A stretch of DNA of 64,000 nt from JBNJGB01 sp051747385 (GTDB lineage Bacteria; Myxococcota_A; UBA9042; PHBI01; JACKFB01), in NCBI GenBank assembly GCA_051747385.1, contig JBNJGB010000034.1, forward strand, positions 3,725 to 67,724, read 5' to 3'. The notes below the pieces were generated by a model, which saw nothing but the letters and a program-made list of their open reading frames with translations, did no database searches and was not told the DNA's origin. Below, one piece after another: positions 1 through 8,133 of the stretch. The position numbers and the translations under genes are program-made. Every line of letters begins with the position of its first letter. Position 1 is the stretch's first letter.

Positions 1-1
1 C

Positions 2-223
2 ATCCTGGCGTACGAACCCTTCGGCAAGCGCCTGATCGTCCTCACCGCCGAGCACCACCAGCAGATGGGGCTCCACGGGAGCGTGCCGCTGCTGGCCTGC
101 GACGTGTGGGAGCACGCGTACTACCTGAAGTACCAGAACCGCCGCGCGGAGTACGTCGACAAGTTCATGGACGTGATCCACTGGGACTACGCCGCCAGGC
201 GCCTCGCGTCCACCCTGGGCTGA
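2..223 (+). CDS. Superoxide dismutase (Fe/Mn family), C-terminal part only
   Basis: This is the last 73 codons of a gene that begins before the window. The translated end carries the iron/manganese superoxide dismutase signature DVWEHAYY (codons from base 101), in which the Asp and His are two of the four metal ligands. It is followed by the usual YLKYQNRR stretch and the C-terminal helix. The enzyme converts superoxide to oxygen and hydrogen peroxide. The frame ends at a TGA at 221-223. The metal (Fe or Mn) cannot be decided from this fragment. The next gene is convergent, its stop lying 20 bases away. Confidence 0.93.
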   Translation: MLAYEPFGKRLIVLTAEHHQQMGLHGSVPLLACDVWEHAYYLKYQNRRAEYVDKFMDVIHWDYAARRLASTLG

Positions 224-242
224 CGGGCGCTTCCAGCCCGGG

Positions 243-2906
243 CTATTCCAACCCCAGGGTCACGTCGGCCGCGTCGACGCCGGCGGGCAGCTTGACGAGC
301 AGGGTGCCTCCCCGCTCGGCCAGCACGGTCCAGCCGGCGTCGACCCCGGCCAGGGCGTCGGCGTCGGGCTGAGACTCGAGCGTCCCGCCGTCGCCGTCGG
401 CCACCGACACGACCGGCGTGTGGAGCCCGAAGACCTCGAAGACGACCGCGCCGTCGAACTCGTCGCCCGCGCTGCGCTCCAGGTGGAGGATCTCGTTGCT
501 CCGCGCCTGGGTGACCGCGGTGCCGTCGTAGAGAGTGAAGCTGCTCTCCGGGCCGAGAGTCACGCGGACGTGGAGCGGGCCGGCCTCCGTGGCGAAGGAG
601 TCGACGGTGTCCGGATCGGCCACGGGGTTCAGGGTGTCGATGGTCGGCCGCAGCATCGGGACCGGGGCCCCGGCGCGGACGAGGAACGGGATGGTGTCGA
701 GCGGCGCGTCCAGGGTGACGGAGTCGCCGCCCTGGTGGCGATCGCCGGTCCACCAGTCCACCCACGTGCCTTCGGGCAGCGTGACGTCGCGCTCGGTCAC
801 GCCCGGCGCCACCACCGGCGCGACGAGCAGGTGGTCCCCCAGGAGGTAGGTGAACGACGGGTGCACGCCCAGCTCCGGGTGGGCGAGGCCGAGCGGGCGC
901 TGGAGGGCCCGGCCGTCGCTTTGCAGGCGATCGACGTAGCTCCACATGTACGGCCACAGCCGCAGGTGGAGGCGAGCATAGCGCCGGTACCAGCCGAGCA
1001 TCTCCTCGTCGAGGACCTCGTCGTCGCCGAACGCCCACGGCAGGTCGTTCGTGTTGGTGCCCACCTGCATGACCGTGGACAGGGCCGTGTGCTCGAACCA
1101 GCGGACGTAGGTCTCGCGATCGGGAGGCGCGTGGCGGTAGCCGCCCGTGTCGGAGCCGAAGTAGGGGAAGCCCGACGGGCCGAGGGACGAGCCCGCGACG
1201 ACGGCCGCCGGGACCCCGCCCACCGCGACGTAGGTCTCGCCGCCCGCGTCCGTGTACTCCTCGCCGTGGGGCGCGAAGGAGGCGTCGATGTCGCCGGGCC
1301 AGACGATGACCCCGTTCACCTGGTCGCCCCAGGAGCCGGCGCGGCACAGGAGGAAGCCCCCGTCCTCGGGGAGCAGCTCCGCGTAGGCCCGGTGATAGAG
1401 GTTCTGGTATCGCCGGTGCATGGTCAGCTCGTTCGTGCCGTCGTGAAACGACGCCGTGATGCGCGTGCCGAACGCCCCGGCGATGACCTCCTCGGCGTAG
1501 TCGAGCTTGTAGCCGACGATGCCCAGGTCCACGTAAGGCTGGAGCCGCTCCTGCCACCAGTCGAAGGCCTCGGGGTTGCTGAAGTCCAGGGGCGGCCCCC
1601 AGTTGGCGAGGGCGGTCTGGAGCTCCGGCGCGAAGAAGCCGTGCTCCTCGGCGTAGGCGTACAGGTCCGCCGTGTCCTCGTCCTCCGGGTCGACGTACGG
1701 CGTGTGCCAGAGCGCCATGCGGAAGCCCAGGTCGTGGGTGAGGTCCATCATCGCCGCCGGGTCGTCGTAGGTCGCCGGGTCGAAGTCGAAGCTGTTGACC
1801 CCGCTCGCGTAGGGCCGGTCGATCCAGTAGCCGGTGGTCGCCAGATCCAGGTCCCGGATGGTCTGCAGGTCCGCCTCCACGGCGTCCTGGCCGGCCACCT
1901 CGTCCCGCCAGATCCACGGCCCCAGCGCGTACCGGGCCACGGCCCCCGGGAAGCCCGTCACCTCGTAGTAGTGGCGGGTGAGGTCCAGCGGGTGATCCTC
2001 TGCGAAGAGGTGGAAGCGCAGGCCCTCCTCCCAGGCCGGCCCCGGGGCGAAGGTGATCTTCACCTCGTCGTCGGCCTCGGTGGCCATGGCGAACACGCCC
2101 GGCCGGTAGGACTCCACGAACACGCCCCACCCGGTGGTCCCCAGCAGCAGCGGGACGGGGACGTGCCGCTCGTTGTACCCGCTCTCCAGGGAGGCGGGCT
2201 CGAACTGCATCGCGCGCACGGTGCCCCGGTGCTCGACCCGGTCGAACACCTCGCCGAGCCCGTAGAAGCCCTCCTCGGCGTCCACGCGGGGCCGCAGCCG
2301 GAACATGACCGCCGGGTCGCCGGCGCCGACCGTCCAGTCCACGGCGAAGCGCCCGTCGGCGGGCGACGTCACGACCAGGGTCGCGTCGCGGCCGTCGTCC
2401 ATGGCGAGGATCACCTCGAGCCCGCCGGTCGTCGTCTCCACCGAGGCCACCGCCTCCACGGCATGCCAGGCCAGGCCGTCGGGCGGCGTGTAGAGGTTCT
2501 CGAAGTCGTCCCCGCCCTCCAGGTAGTACGGGTCGTAGTTCAGGGTCTCGTCCAGGCTCGGCACGACGCCGATCACCACGCCGTCCAGGGGCAGACGCAG
2601 CAGGGCCTCGTCTCGGTGCACGAGGCGGAGCACGCTCCCGTCGCCGACCTCGAGTCGCGTGTGCTCGCCGGCCTGGAGGGAGCCCGTCGTGGTCGGGGAG
2701 GCGTCCGGCCCCGCGTCCTCGGCGTCGCCTCCCACCCCGTCCGGCTCCGGGGCGTCCGCCGCGCCGTCGGCCACGTCCATCGTGCCCGCGACGTCGCCCG
2801 AGTCCGCCGGTCCGCCGTCGTCTCCGCACGCCGCCCACGTGGGGAGCGACACCACCAGGACGCCGAGGACGAGGTGTCGGGGGATGATTCGTCGGGAGTC
2901 GCGCAT
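243..2906 (-). CDS. GH31 family alpha-glycosidase, lipoprotein
   Basis: An 887-residue glycoside hydrolase of family 31 (alpha-glucosidase / alpha-xylosidase type). A basic N-terminus and hydrophobic stretch end in a lipobox with Cys27 (WAAC), followed by an Asp/Gly-rich spacer to about residue 70, so the enzyme should be anchored in an outer cell layer. The beta-sandwich domain is followed by the TIM barrel: KLDYAEE gives the probable nucleophile Asp469, and WPGDID gives the probable acid/base Asp539. GSDTGGY and a C-terminal DUF5110-like beta region (TWVDWWTG) follow. The nucleophile motif departs from the classic WxDMNE, so the substrate is not predictable; sulfoquinovosidase-like and xylosidase-like members also vary here. 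It is transcribed alone, convergent with the dismutase. Confidence 0.9.
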   Translation of the reverse strand: MRDSRRIIPRHLVLGVLVVSLPTWAACGDDGGPADSGDVAGTMDVADGAADAPEPDGVGGDAEDAGPDASPTTTGSLQAGEHTRLEVGDGSVLRLVHRDEALLRLPLDGVVIGVVPSLDETLNYDPYYLEGGDDFENLYTPPDGLAWHAVEAVASVETTTGGLEVILAMDDGRDATLVVTSPADGRFAVDWTVGAGDPAVMFRLRPRVDAEEGFYGLGEVFDRVEHRGTVRAMQFEPASLESGYNERHVPVPLLLGTTGWGVFVESYRPGVFAMATEADDEVKITFAPGPAWEEGLRFHLFAEDHPLDLTRHYYEVTGFPGAVARYALGPWIWRDEVAGQDAVEADLQTIRDLDLATTGYWIDRPYASGVNSFDFDPATYDDPAAMMDLTHDLGFRMALWHTPYVDPEDEDTADLYAYAEEHGFFAPELQTALANWGPPLDFSNPEAFDWWQERLQPYVDLGIVGYKLDYAEEVIAGAFGTRITASFHDGTNELTMHRRYQNLYHRAYAELLPEDGGFLLCRAGSWGDQVNGVIVWPGDIDASFAPHGEEYTDAGGETYVAVGGVPAAVVAGSSLGPSGFPYFGSDTGGYRHAPPDRETYVRWFEHTALSTVMQVGTNTNDLPWAFGDDEVLDEEMLGWYRRYARLHLRLWPYMWSYVDRLQSDGRALQRPLGLAHPELGVHPSFTYLLGDHLLVAPVVAPGVTERDVTLPEGTWVDWWTGDRHQGGDSVTLDAPLDTIPFLVRAGAPVPMLRPTIDTLNPVADPDTVDSFATEAGPLHVRVTLGPESSFTLYDGTAVTQARSNEILHLERSAGDEFDGAVVFEVFGLHTPVVSVADGDGGTLESQPDADALAGVDAGWTVLAERGGTLLVKLPAGVDAADVTLGLE

Positions 2907-2987
2907 GGCCTGCTCCTGTCCGCCGTCGGGCGGCGGGAGGATAACAGGCCGGTCGCCCCGGGGGGAGCGCGCTCCCGGTCCGCTGGG

Positions 2988-3320
2988 TCACAGCAGGTTG
3001 AGGTGCTCCATCTCCGCGTAGGGACGCTCCGCCTCCGCCAGGTCGGCGACGTGGACGAACTCGGCGACGTGGCCCATCTGGTCACGCACCTCGGCCACGT
3101 CGTGGTCCCGGTGCGCGCGCTCGATGGTATCGGGCTCGCGCCACTCCAGGATCTCGACGTAGGTGCCGTCCAGGGCGCGACACAGGATGGGCTTGCGATC
3201 CGTGATCCAGCCCTTGTCGCGGAGGACGCGGACGTGGTCCACCAACAGCTCCTCGATCCGATCCGCCGCCCCGGGCTGCGCCCTCGGGCGATAGCACGCC
3301 ATCACGATGACCGGGTCCAT
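2988..3320 (-). CDS. Small conserved hypothetical, possible dimeric alpha/beta-barrel protein
   Basis: A 110-residue cytosolic protein with no signal peptide. The ATG at 3318-3320 is preceded by a near-perfect ribosome site (GGAAAGGAGG, 7 bases upstream), so the start is firm. The order of predicted elements is a beta strand (VIVMACYRP), a helix (ADRIEELLVDHV), a strand pair (YVEILEWR) and a helix (TIERAHRDHDVAEVRDQM). This matches the ferredoxin-like fold of antibiotic-biosynthesis-monooxygenase and EthD-type dimeric barrels. That resemblance is inferred from pattern only. It sits 82 bases upstream of the GH31 gene on the same strand, but no functional link is evident. Confidence 0.75.
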   Translation of the reverse strand: MDPVIVMACYRPRAQPGAADRIEELLVDHVRVLRDKGWITDRKPILCRALDGTYVEILEWREPDTIERAHRDHDVAEVRDQMGHVAEFVHVADLAEAERPYAEMEHLNLL

Positions 3321-3594
3321 ATGCTACCTCCTTTCCGGGGGAACCTGCCCCAACCCGCTGCAAGGTCCGCGCCCGGTCCCGGCCGTGGTCGGGGCGATGG
3401 GGCCTCGCGGGGCGTTACCGGCGCGGGGAGACGGAAAAAGTGAGAAGTGAGTAGGTTTGACCCCACGTGGCGGCGGGATGTGGCGCGGTGCCCCGAGCGG
3501 GGCGAGGCGGGTCGCGTGTAACCCTCGGGGCGGGGCCGCTGGACTGCATGGGGGCACCCCTGACACGGTTCGCCGTCAAGGAGGTGAGACGATC
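3321..3594. other. Divergent intergenic region
   Basis: These 274 bases separate the starts of two divergent genes and must hold both promoters. A TTGACC at 3457-3462 could be a -35 box for the rightward gene, but no good -10 follows at the right distance. The leftward gene has a strong ribosome site at 3323-3333. No open frame with convincing codon use, RNA or repeat was seen. Confidence 0.4.
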
Positions 3595-5838
3595 ATGACG
3601 CGACGGTGGACGACGATCCCGACCCTGGTGACGATGGCCCTGGCCCTCGCCGCGTGCGACGACGGCGACGAGGACGGTCGGCCGGACTCATCGGGCGGGC
3701 CGGACGTCTCCGCCGACGCGCCGGGGGACGCGGTCGGGGACGGCTCGGACGTGCAGCCCGATCCCGGCCCGATGGACGTGCCCGACGCGGGGGACCCGGA
3801 CGTCGCGGGTGACGCGACCGACGCGGCGGAGGCCGAGAACGACGCCCCGCCGCCCGAAGAGCCGGTGCCGGTCCTCGGGCCGGTCGTCGACGGCCCGCCC
3901 GGGTCGGTGCTCCCCGAGGACCTGACGTCCTGCGCCGTCTACCGCACGGAGCGCTGCGTGGAGGGCGAGCGGCAGGACTGCGCGATCTGGGACTCGCAGG
4001 CGGAGGCGTGGGCGGACTCGCCGCCGCCGACGCTGGAGCAGATGTACCTCTACGATCGGTACTACGATCTCTACCACTCCATGGCGGGCCAGCACGTGAT
4101 GCGCGAGTTCACGACGCCCATGGCGCCCGGCACTCCCGAGGAGGAGTGGAGCGACCCGGCCGTGTTCCGGGGCTGGGACGGCTACGGCGACGGCTCGGGC
4201 TGGACCGGCACCGCGCTGTTCGGGGCGTCCGCGCGCTACCTGGAGACGGGCACCGACGCCGACTACGAGCGCATGCTGCGCCAGGCGGAGACCATGGCCT
4301 TCCTCTACGAGGCCACCGGGATCCCCGGGATGATGATGCGCAGCTTCTTCGCGATGCTCGACGAGGGCTCCCCGCACCCGGTCGGGCACCCGGACAAGGC
4401 CCTGGCGCGGTTCATCCCCACCGACCAGTGGCACTACCGCTATCCCATCGCCGCGGATTACGTGGAGCGCCTGCCGGACTACTTCGGCGCCGACGTGGAG
4501 ATCCAGGGCCAGACGTACGGCACCACCCCGACGTGGCTCGGGGACGCCTCGCGCGACATGTACGTGCGCTCCATGCCCGGCGTGCTCCTGGCCTACGACC
4601 TGCTGGGGGAGGGCGAGCGCGAGGACGCGGTGCGCTCCGCCCTGGAGGCCGAGATCCCCTGCACCCTCCGGCGCCTGAAGAAGATCCGCATCCGGAACCT
4701 CCAGGACAGCCCGGACATCCAGGAGGCGGTGACGAAGTACTTCGCCTCGGGCGCCTTCAAGACGGATCCCGATGACCTGGACTTGAGCCAGGTGGACACC
4801 CTCGTCGGCTACGTGATGGAGCAGCCCAACCCGGCCCACATGGACCTGTTCGACGCCTCCTGCCCGGAGACCCTGCCGTGGGAGGTGGAGCCCGAGTTCG
4901 ACTTCGACGCCGCGGACGACCAGTTCCTCCTCGACTTCCTCGCCGTCATGAGCCGCATCGGCAACGACCCGGACACGAAGCAGCCGCTCGGCTGGGTGCA
5001 GGTGCCGTCCGTGCGCGGCTCCGACGCGCTGTTCATGACCCAGTGGGCGCTGGTGGCGCACTACCTCACCGGCGAGGAGCGCTACCTGGACTTCGTCGAT
5101 CAGCTCCGGGACGAGGTGGCCTACTGGGGCGTCATCGACCTCATGGGCTCCGCATGGCTGCCCAAGTGGTGCCGCTCGTTCATCGGTCCCAGCCTGCTGT
5201 ACCCGACGATCTGGAACCTGCAGGCGCGCATCGATCCGGAGGCGTATCCGGAGTTCTGGAGCCGCCTCGCCGTCGCCACCCGCGAGGAATACCGGGAAAA
5301 GGAGCTGTATCAGCATCGGGACGTCTACTTCGGCGTGCTCTACGACGGCATGGTCGACGCGGAGGCCGATCCCACCGGGCACCAGTACGCCGTGGACCTG
5401 GCCGGGATGCTCCTGAACACCGGGCAGTACCAGGCCGACAGTCGCCTCGAGCCCCGGCGGAACTACACCGTGGACCTCCTCGACGACGTCCCCGAGGGCG
5501 TGGAGCTGGAGTACCTGACCGACGAGGACCGGGCCGTCTGCGAGACCCCCATCGAGGTCTTCGGCCAGGAGCTCGAGGCCCCGGGCCTGGACGACGAGAA
5601 CCCGCGCGCGAAGCTGGGGCTGGAGATCCCGTATCGCTTCGCCAGCGACTACCAGTGGACCCGCGACCCGTTCCTGCTCTCGCGGGACTACGGGGCAGGG
5701 TCGGGCTCCAAGCAGTATCCGATGCAGGACATGACCGTGCCGTTCTGGCTCGCCCGGATGCACGGCCTGCTCGACGTGGGCGAGGGCACGGCCCTGGCGT
5801 GGCGCCCGACCGGGGAGGCCTGCGAGCCGGCGCGCTGA
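3595..5838 (+). CDS. Large lipoprotein of unknown function, probably helical
   Basis: 747 residues. The chosen ATG follows GGAGGTGAGACGATC and opens a typical lipoprotein signal (basic MTRRW, hydrophobic core, LALAAC with Cys21); the open frame extends 46 codons further upstream but without a signal. Residues 21 to about 95 are an Asp/Pro/Gly-rich low-complexity spacer. The rest is rich in Trp, Tyr and amphipathic helices with recurrent hairpins (for example around ALVAHYLTGEERYLDFVDQL), suggesting an alpha/alpha-toroid-like fold such as many carbohydrate-active proteins have. No catalytic motif was recognised. A link with the GH31 lipoprotein 700 bases away is possible but unproven. Confidence 0.82.
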   Translation: MTRRWTTIPTLVTMALALAACDDGDEDGRPDSSGGPDVSADAPGDAVGDGSDVQPDPGPMDVPDAGDPDVAGDATDAAEAENDAPPPEEPVPVLGPVVDGPPGSVLPEDLTSCAVYRTERCVEGERQDCAIWDSQAEAWADSPPPTLEQMYLYDRYYDLYHSMAGQHVMREFTTPMAPGTPEEEWSDPAVFRGWDGYGDGSGWTGTALFGASARYLETGTDADYERMLRQAETMAFLYEATGIPGMMMRSFFAMLDEGSPHPVGHPDKALARFIPTDQWHYRYPIAADYVERLPDYFGADVEIQGQTYGTTPTWLGDASRDMYVRSMPGVLLAYDLLGEGEREDAVRSALEAEIPCTLRRLKKIRIRNLQDSPDIQEAVTKYFASGAFKTDPDDLDLSQVDTLVGYVMEQPNPAHMDLFDASCPETLPWEVEPEFDFDAADDQFLLDFLAVMSRIGNDPDTKQPLGWVQVPSVRGSDALFMTQWALVAHYLTGEERYLDFVDQLRDEVAYWGVIDLMGSAWLPKWCRSFIGPSLLYPTIWNLQARIDPEAYPEFWSRLAVATREEYREKELYQHRDVYFGVLYDGMVDAEADPTGHQYAVDLAGMLLNTGQYQADSRLEPRRNYTVDLLDDVPEGVELEYLTDEDRAVCETPIEVFGQELEAPGLDDENPRAKLGLEIPYRFASDYQWTRDPFLLSRDYGAGSGSKQYPMQDMTVPFWLARMHGLLDVGEGTALAWRPTGEACEPAR

Positions 5839-5892
5839 GGCACCTGTGATATGGTCCCTGCGTGTGTGCTGCCCGGCGGGCGGAGGTGAGCC

Positions 5893-7113
5893 ATGCAGAG
5901 GACGAGGCGCGAGCAGACCAGCCCCGCCGCCGAGCCGACCCCCGGTGCCCCCGGCGCGGAGCGGTCGCGGGGCCGAGGTGACCTCCGCGGCGTCGGCTAC
6001 GAGGAGGCCACGGCCCGGCTGAGCCCGGAGGGCAGAGGCGCCGGGCTCGTGGACGGCGAGACCGTGCGGGAGCAGGTCCCCGAGGAGGTGGACCTGAAGC
6101 AGGTGCGCGCCTCGTTCCAGCTCCCGCCGAAGACGGTGCTGTCCGGCAACTGGCAGCGTGAGCTTCGCACCCGCTGGGCGACCACGGTGACCCTGTTCGT
6201 GGAGGAGGACCGCCTCCTGGTGGGGTTTTCGCCCTCCGTGTACGTGGACGCCCTGTGGCCCGTGAGGAACATGCACCTGGTGTCGGCGGGGTGGGACTTC
6301 GACGGGGCGAAGCCGACCGTGGACATCCGGGCCCTGAGCGGTCTGGGCGCCGGCCTGCTCGACCTGAGCGACACCGCCGCCGACAAGATCACGGAGATCC
6401 TGGATGAGGGCATCCAGGGGACGCCCATGGCGCGGCCGGGATACGACCCCTTCGTCGATCAGGACCTGATGGGCACGCTGCAGGCGGTCGTGGACGGCTT
6501 CTCCCGCCTGCCCACCGCCGAGGGCGAGTCGCCGGTCGGTGCGGAGGACCTCACGAGCCCGAGCCTCGGGGCGACCCTGGCCATGCGGGGGGCCTTCAAG
6601 CGCGAGGTGGACGGCAGCGGCGTCGAGGTCCCCTCGGGTGGCGTCTTCGACCTGGACGTGCACGCCGACGGCGACCTGGCGGCCCTGTCGCAGGTGCGTG
6701 ATCCCGTGGCGGCTGCCGAGATCGCAAAGATCCGCGCCGTCACGTTCCGCAGCGAGGACGTGATCCTGCTCCACGACGGGGAGCCCATCGTGAAGCTCGA
6801 GCGCGTGCGGGTCGATCGCGGCGGCGCCGTCCACCTGGAGGAGTTCACGCTCCTCGGCTCGGGCCGGACCGCCGCGGGGGTCGAGTCGCTTCTGCGCATC
6901 GTCGGCGGTGTGCTGGCCCTGGGCTCGCGGGGCGTGCCCGCCGAGCTGGGCGCGCGGGCGACCGCGGCCTCGGGGAACGCGAACCCGGAGATCGTCCACG
7001 GCATGTCCAAGGGCATGATCGAGGACGCGATGGCCGACGGTCTGCGGAAGCTCCTGGCCGAGAACGCGGCGGCCCTCCCGGGCGTGGACCTCGCCGCCGC
7101 GCTGGGGATGTAG
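5893..7113 (+). CDS. Conserved hypothetical protein with disordered N-terminus
   Basis: 406 residues with no signal peptide; ATG preceded by CGGAGGTGAGCC. The first 65 residues are Arg/Pro/Ala-rich and disordered, including a short GYEEATARLSP segment. Similar leaders occur on some proteins associated with extracellular contractile injection systems in Myxococcota; this comparison is from memory and weak. Residues 70-330 alternate strands and helices in a way that suggests a lipid-binding or beta-rich fold, and the tail (330-406) is helical. No enzyme motif is visible. The following amidohydrolase gene begins within 8-95 bases, so the two may be co-transcribed. Confidence 0.78.
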   Translation: MQRTRREQTSPAAEPTPGAPGAERSRGRGDLRGVGYEEATARLSPEGRGAGLVDGETVREQVPEEVDLKQVRASFQLPPKTVLSGNWQRELRTRWATTVTLFVEEDRLLVGFSPSVYVDALWPVRNMHLVSAGWDFDGAKPTVDIRALSGLGAGLLDLSDTAADKITEILDEGIQGTPMARPGYDPFVDQDLMGTLQAVVDGFSRLPTAEGESPVGAEDLTSPSLGATLAMRGAFKREVDGSGVEVPSGGVFDLDVHADGDLAALSQVRDPVAAAEIAKIRAVTFRSEDVILLHDGEPIVKLERVRVDRGGAVHLEEFTLLGSGRTAAGVESLLRIVGGVLALGSRGVPAELGARATAASGNANPEIVHGMSKGMIEDAMADGLRKLLAENAAALPGVDLAAALGM

Positions 7114-7207
7114 GGCGCGCGTGGTCGTCGCCGCGTACGACGCCCCGCCGGTGTGCGCCTGCCATCTGGCGACCGACACGGGGACCGCGGAGGGCTCTCC
7201 CCTGGAG

Positions 7208-8080
7208 ATGCCCTTCGACGCCCTCGACGACGAGGAGGGCGCGGCGCTGCCCGCCGGGCTGCCCCCGGTCGTGGACGCGCACGTGCACCTCTTCCCGGAC
7301 CGGCTCTTCGAGGCCATCTGGGCCTGGTTCGACGAGCACGCCTGGCCCATCCGCTATCGCCTCCGCTCGCCGGAGGTGATCCGCTTCCTCCTGTCCCGGG
7401 GCGTGGACCGGATCGTGGCGCTCCACTATGCCCACAAGCCCGGCATGGCGCGCGGCATGAACCGCTGGATGGCGGAGCTCTGCCGGCGAGAGCCGCGCGT
7501 GACCGGGCTGGCGACCGTGTTCCCGGGGGAGCCCGACTCCGGCGCCATCCTGGACGAGGCCTTCGCGGACGGGCTGGCCGGCGTGAAGCTCCACGCACAC
7601 GTCCAGCGCGTCTCGGCCGACGATCCGGCGCTGGAGCCGGTCTACCGGGCGTGCGTCCGGTGGGATCGGCCGCTGCTCTTCCACCTGGGCCGCGAGCCGG
7701 CCAGCCCGGCCTACGGCGTGGACACCCGCGCCATCTGCTCCGTGGAGCGCACCGAGCACGTCCTCCGGGCCTTCCCGGACCTGCGCCTGTGCGTGCCCCA
7801 CCTGGGCGCCGACGAGTTCGAGGGGTACCTCCGCCTGCTCGAGCGATACGACAACCTGTGGCTCGACACGACCATGCTGGTGGCGGGCTTCTTCCCGCTG
7901 GACGTCCCCGTGGAGCGCTTCGCCGCCCGGCCGGATCGGCTGCTGTACGGCACGGACTTCCCGAACATCCCCTACGCCTGGGATCGGGAGATCCGCCTCC
8001 TCGCGGACATGGACCTGCCGGAGCACGATCTGGCCCGGATCCTCGGGGAGACCGCCAGGGACCTGTTCGGCCTGCCTTGA
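7208..8080 (+). CDS. Amidohydrolase family 2 (TIM-barrel metal hydrolase)
   Basis: A 290-residue protein of the amidohydrolase-2 family (related to ACMS decarboxylase-type enzymes). The metal-binding DAHVHLFP sits near the N-terminus, VKLHAHVQ and FHLG supply mid-barrel His residues, CVPHLGADEF follows, and GTDFPNIP near the end holds the terminal catalytic Asp. The reaction is not predictable. The ATG at 7208 is chosen because it sits shortly before the first barrel strand and has GGAGGG upstream. A GTG at 7121, 29 codons earlier, would add an unconserved Cys-containing leader with no clear ribosome site. It lies directly downstream of the unknown 406-residue protein. Confidence 0.85.
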   Translation: MPFDALDDEEGAALPAGLPPVVDAHVHLFPDRLFEAIWAWFDEHAWPIRYRLRSPEVIRFLLSRGVDRIVALHYAHKPGMARGMNRWMAELCRREPRVTGLATVFPGEPDSGAILDEAFADGLAGVKLHAHVQRVSADDPALEPVYRACVRWDRPLLFHLGREPASPAYGVDTRAICSVERTEHVLRAFPDLRLCVPHLGADEFEGYLRLLERYDNLWLDTTMLVAGFFPLDVPVERFAARPDRLLYGTDFPNIPYAWDREIRLLADMDLPEHDLARILGETARDLFGLP

Positions 8081-8106
8081 CGGTCCGCGTCGCGTCGGAC
8101 TAGCAG
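8077..8106 (+). promoter_or_regulatory. Candidate promoter for the S9 peptidase gene
   Basis: TTGACG (8077-8082), an 18-base spacer and TAGCAG (8101-8106), 28 bases before the ATG. The -35 overlaps the stop of the previous gene. The -10 is weak against TATAAT but resembles the TAGC-type -10 boxes seen before two lipoprotein genes near 61 and 63 kb. Confidence 0.35.
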
Positions 8107-8133
8107 TCGCCTGTCCGGACCGGAGGCTGCCCG

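Noticed and set aside
420..3443. A 1007-codon open frame opposite the GH31 gene
   Set aside because: It is a shadow of the real gene in GC-rich DNA. Its translation is Arg/Val/Gly/His-rich with no motif, and the minus-strand frame has a signal peptide and catalytic motifs.
3688..7350. A 1220-codon minus-strand open frame across three plus-strand genes
   Set aside because: It spans three genes that each have their own ribosome sites and sensible products; the reading is compositionally a shadow.
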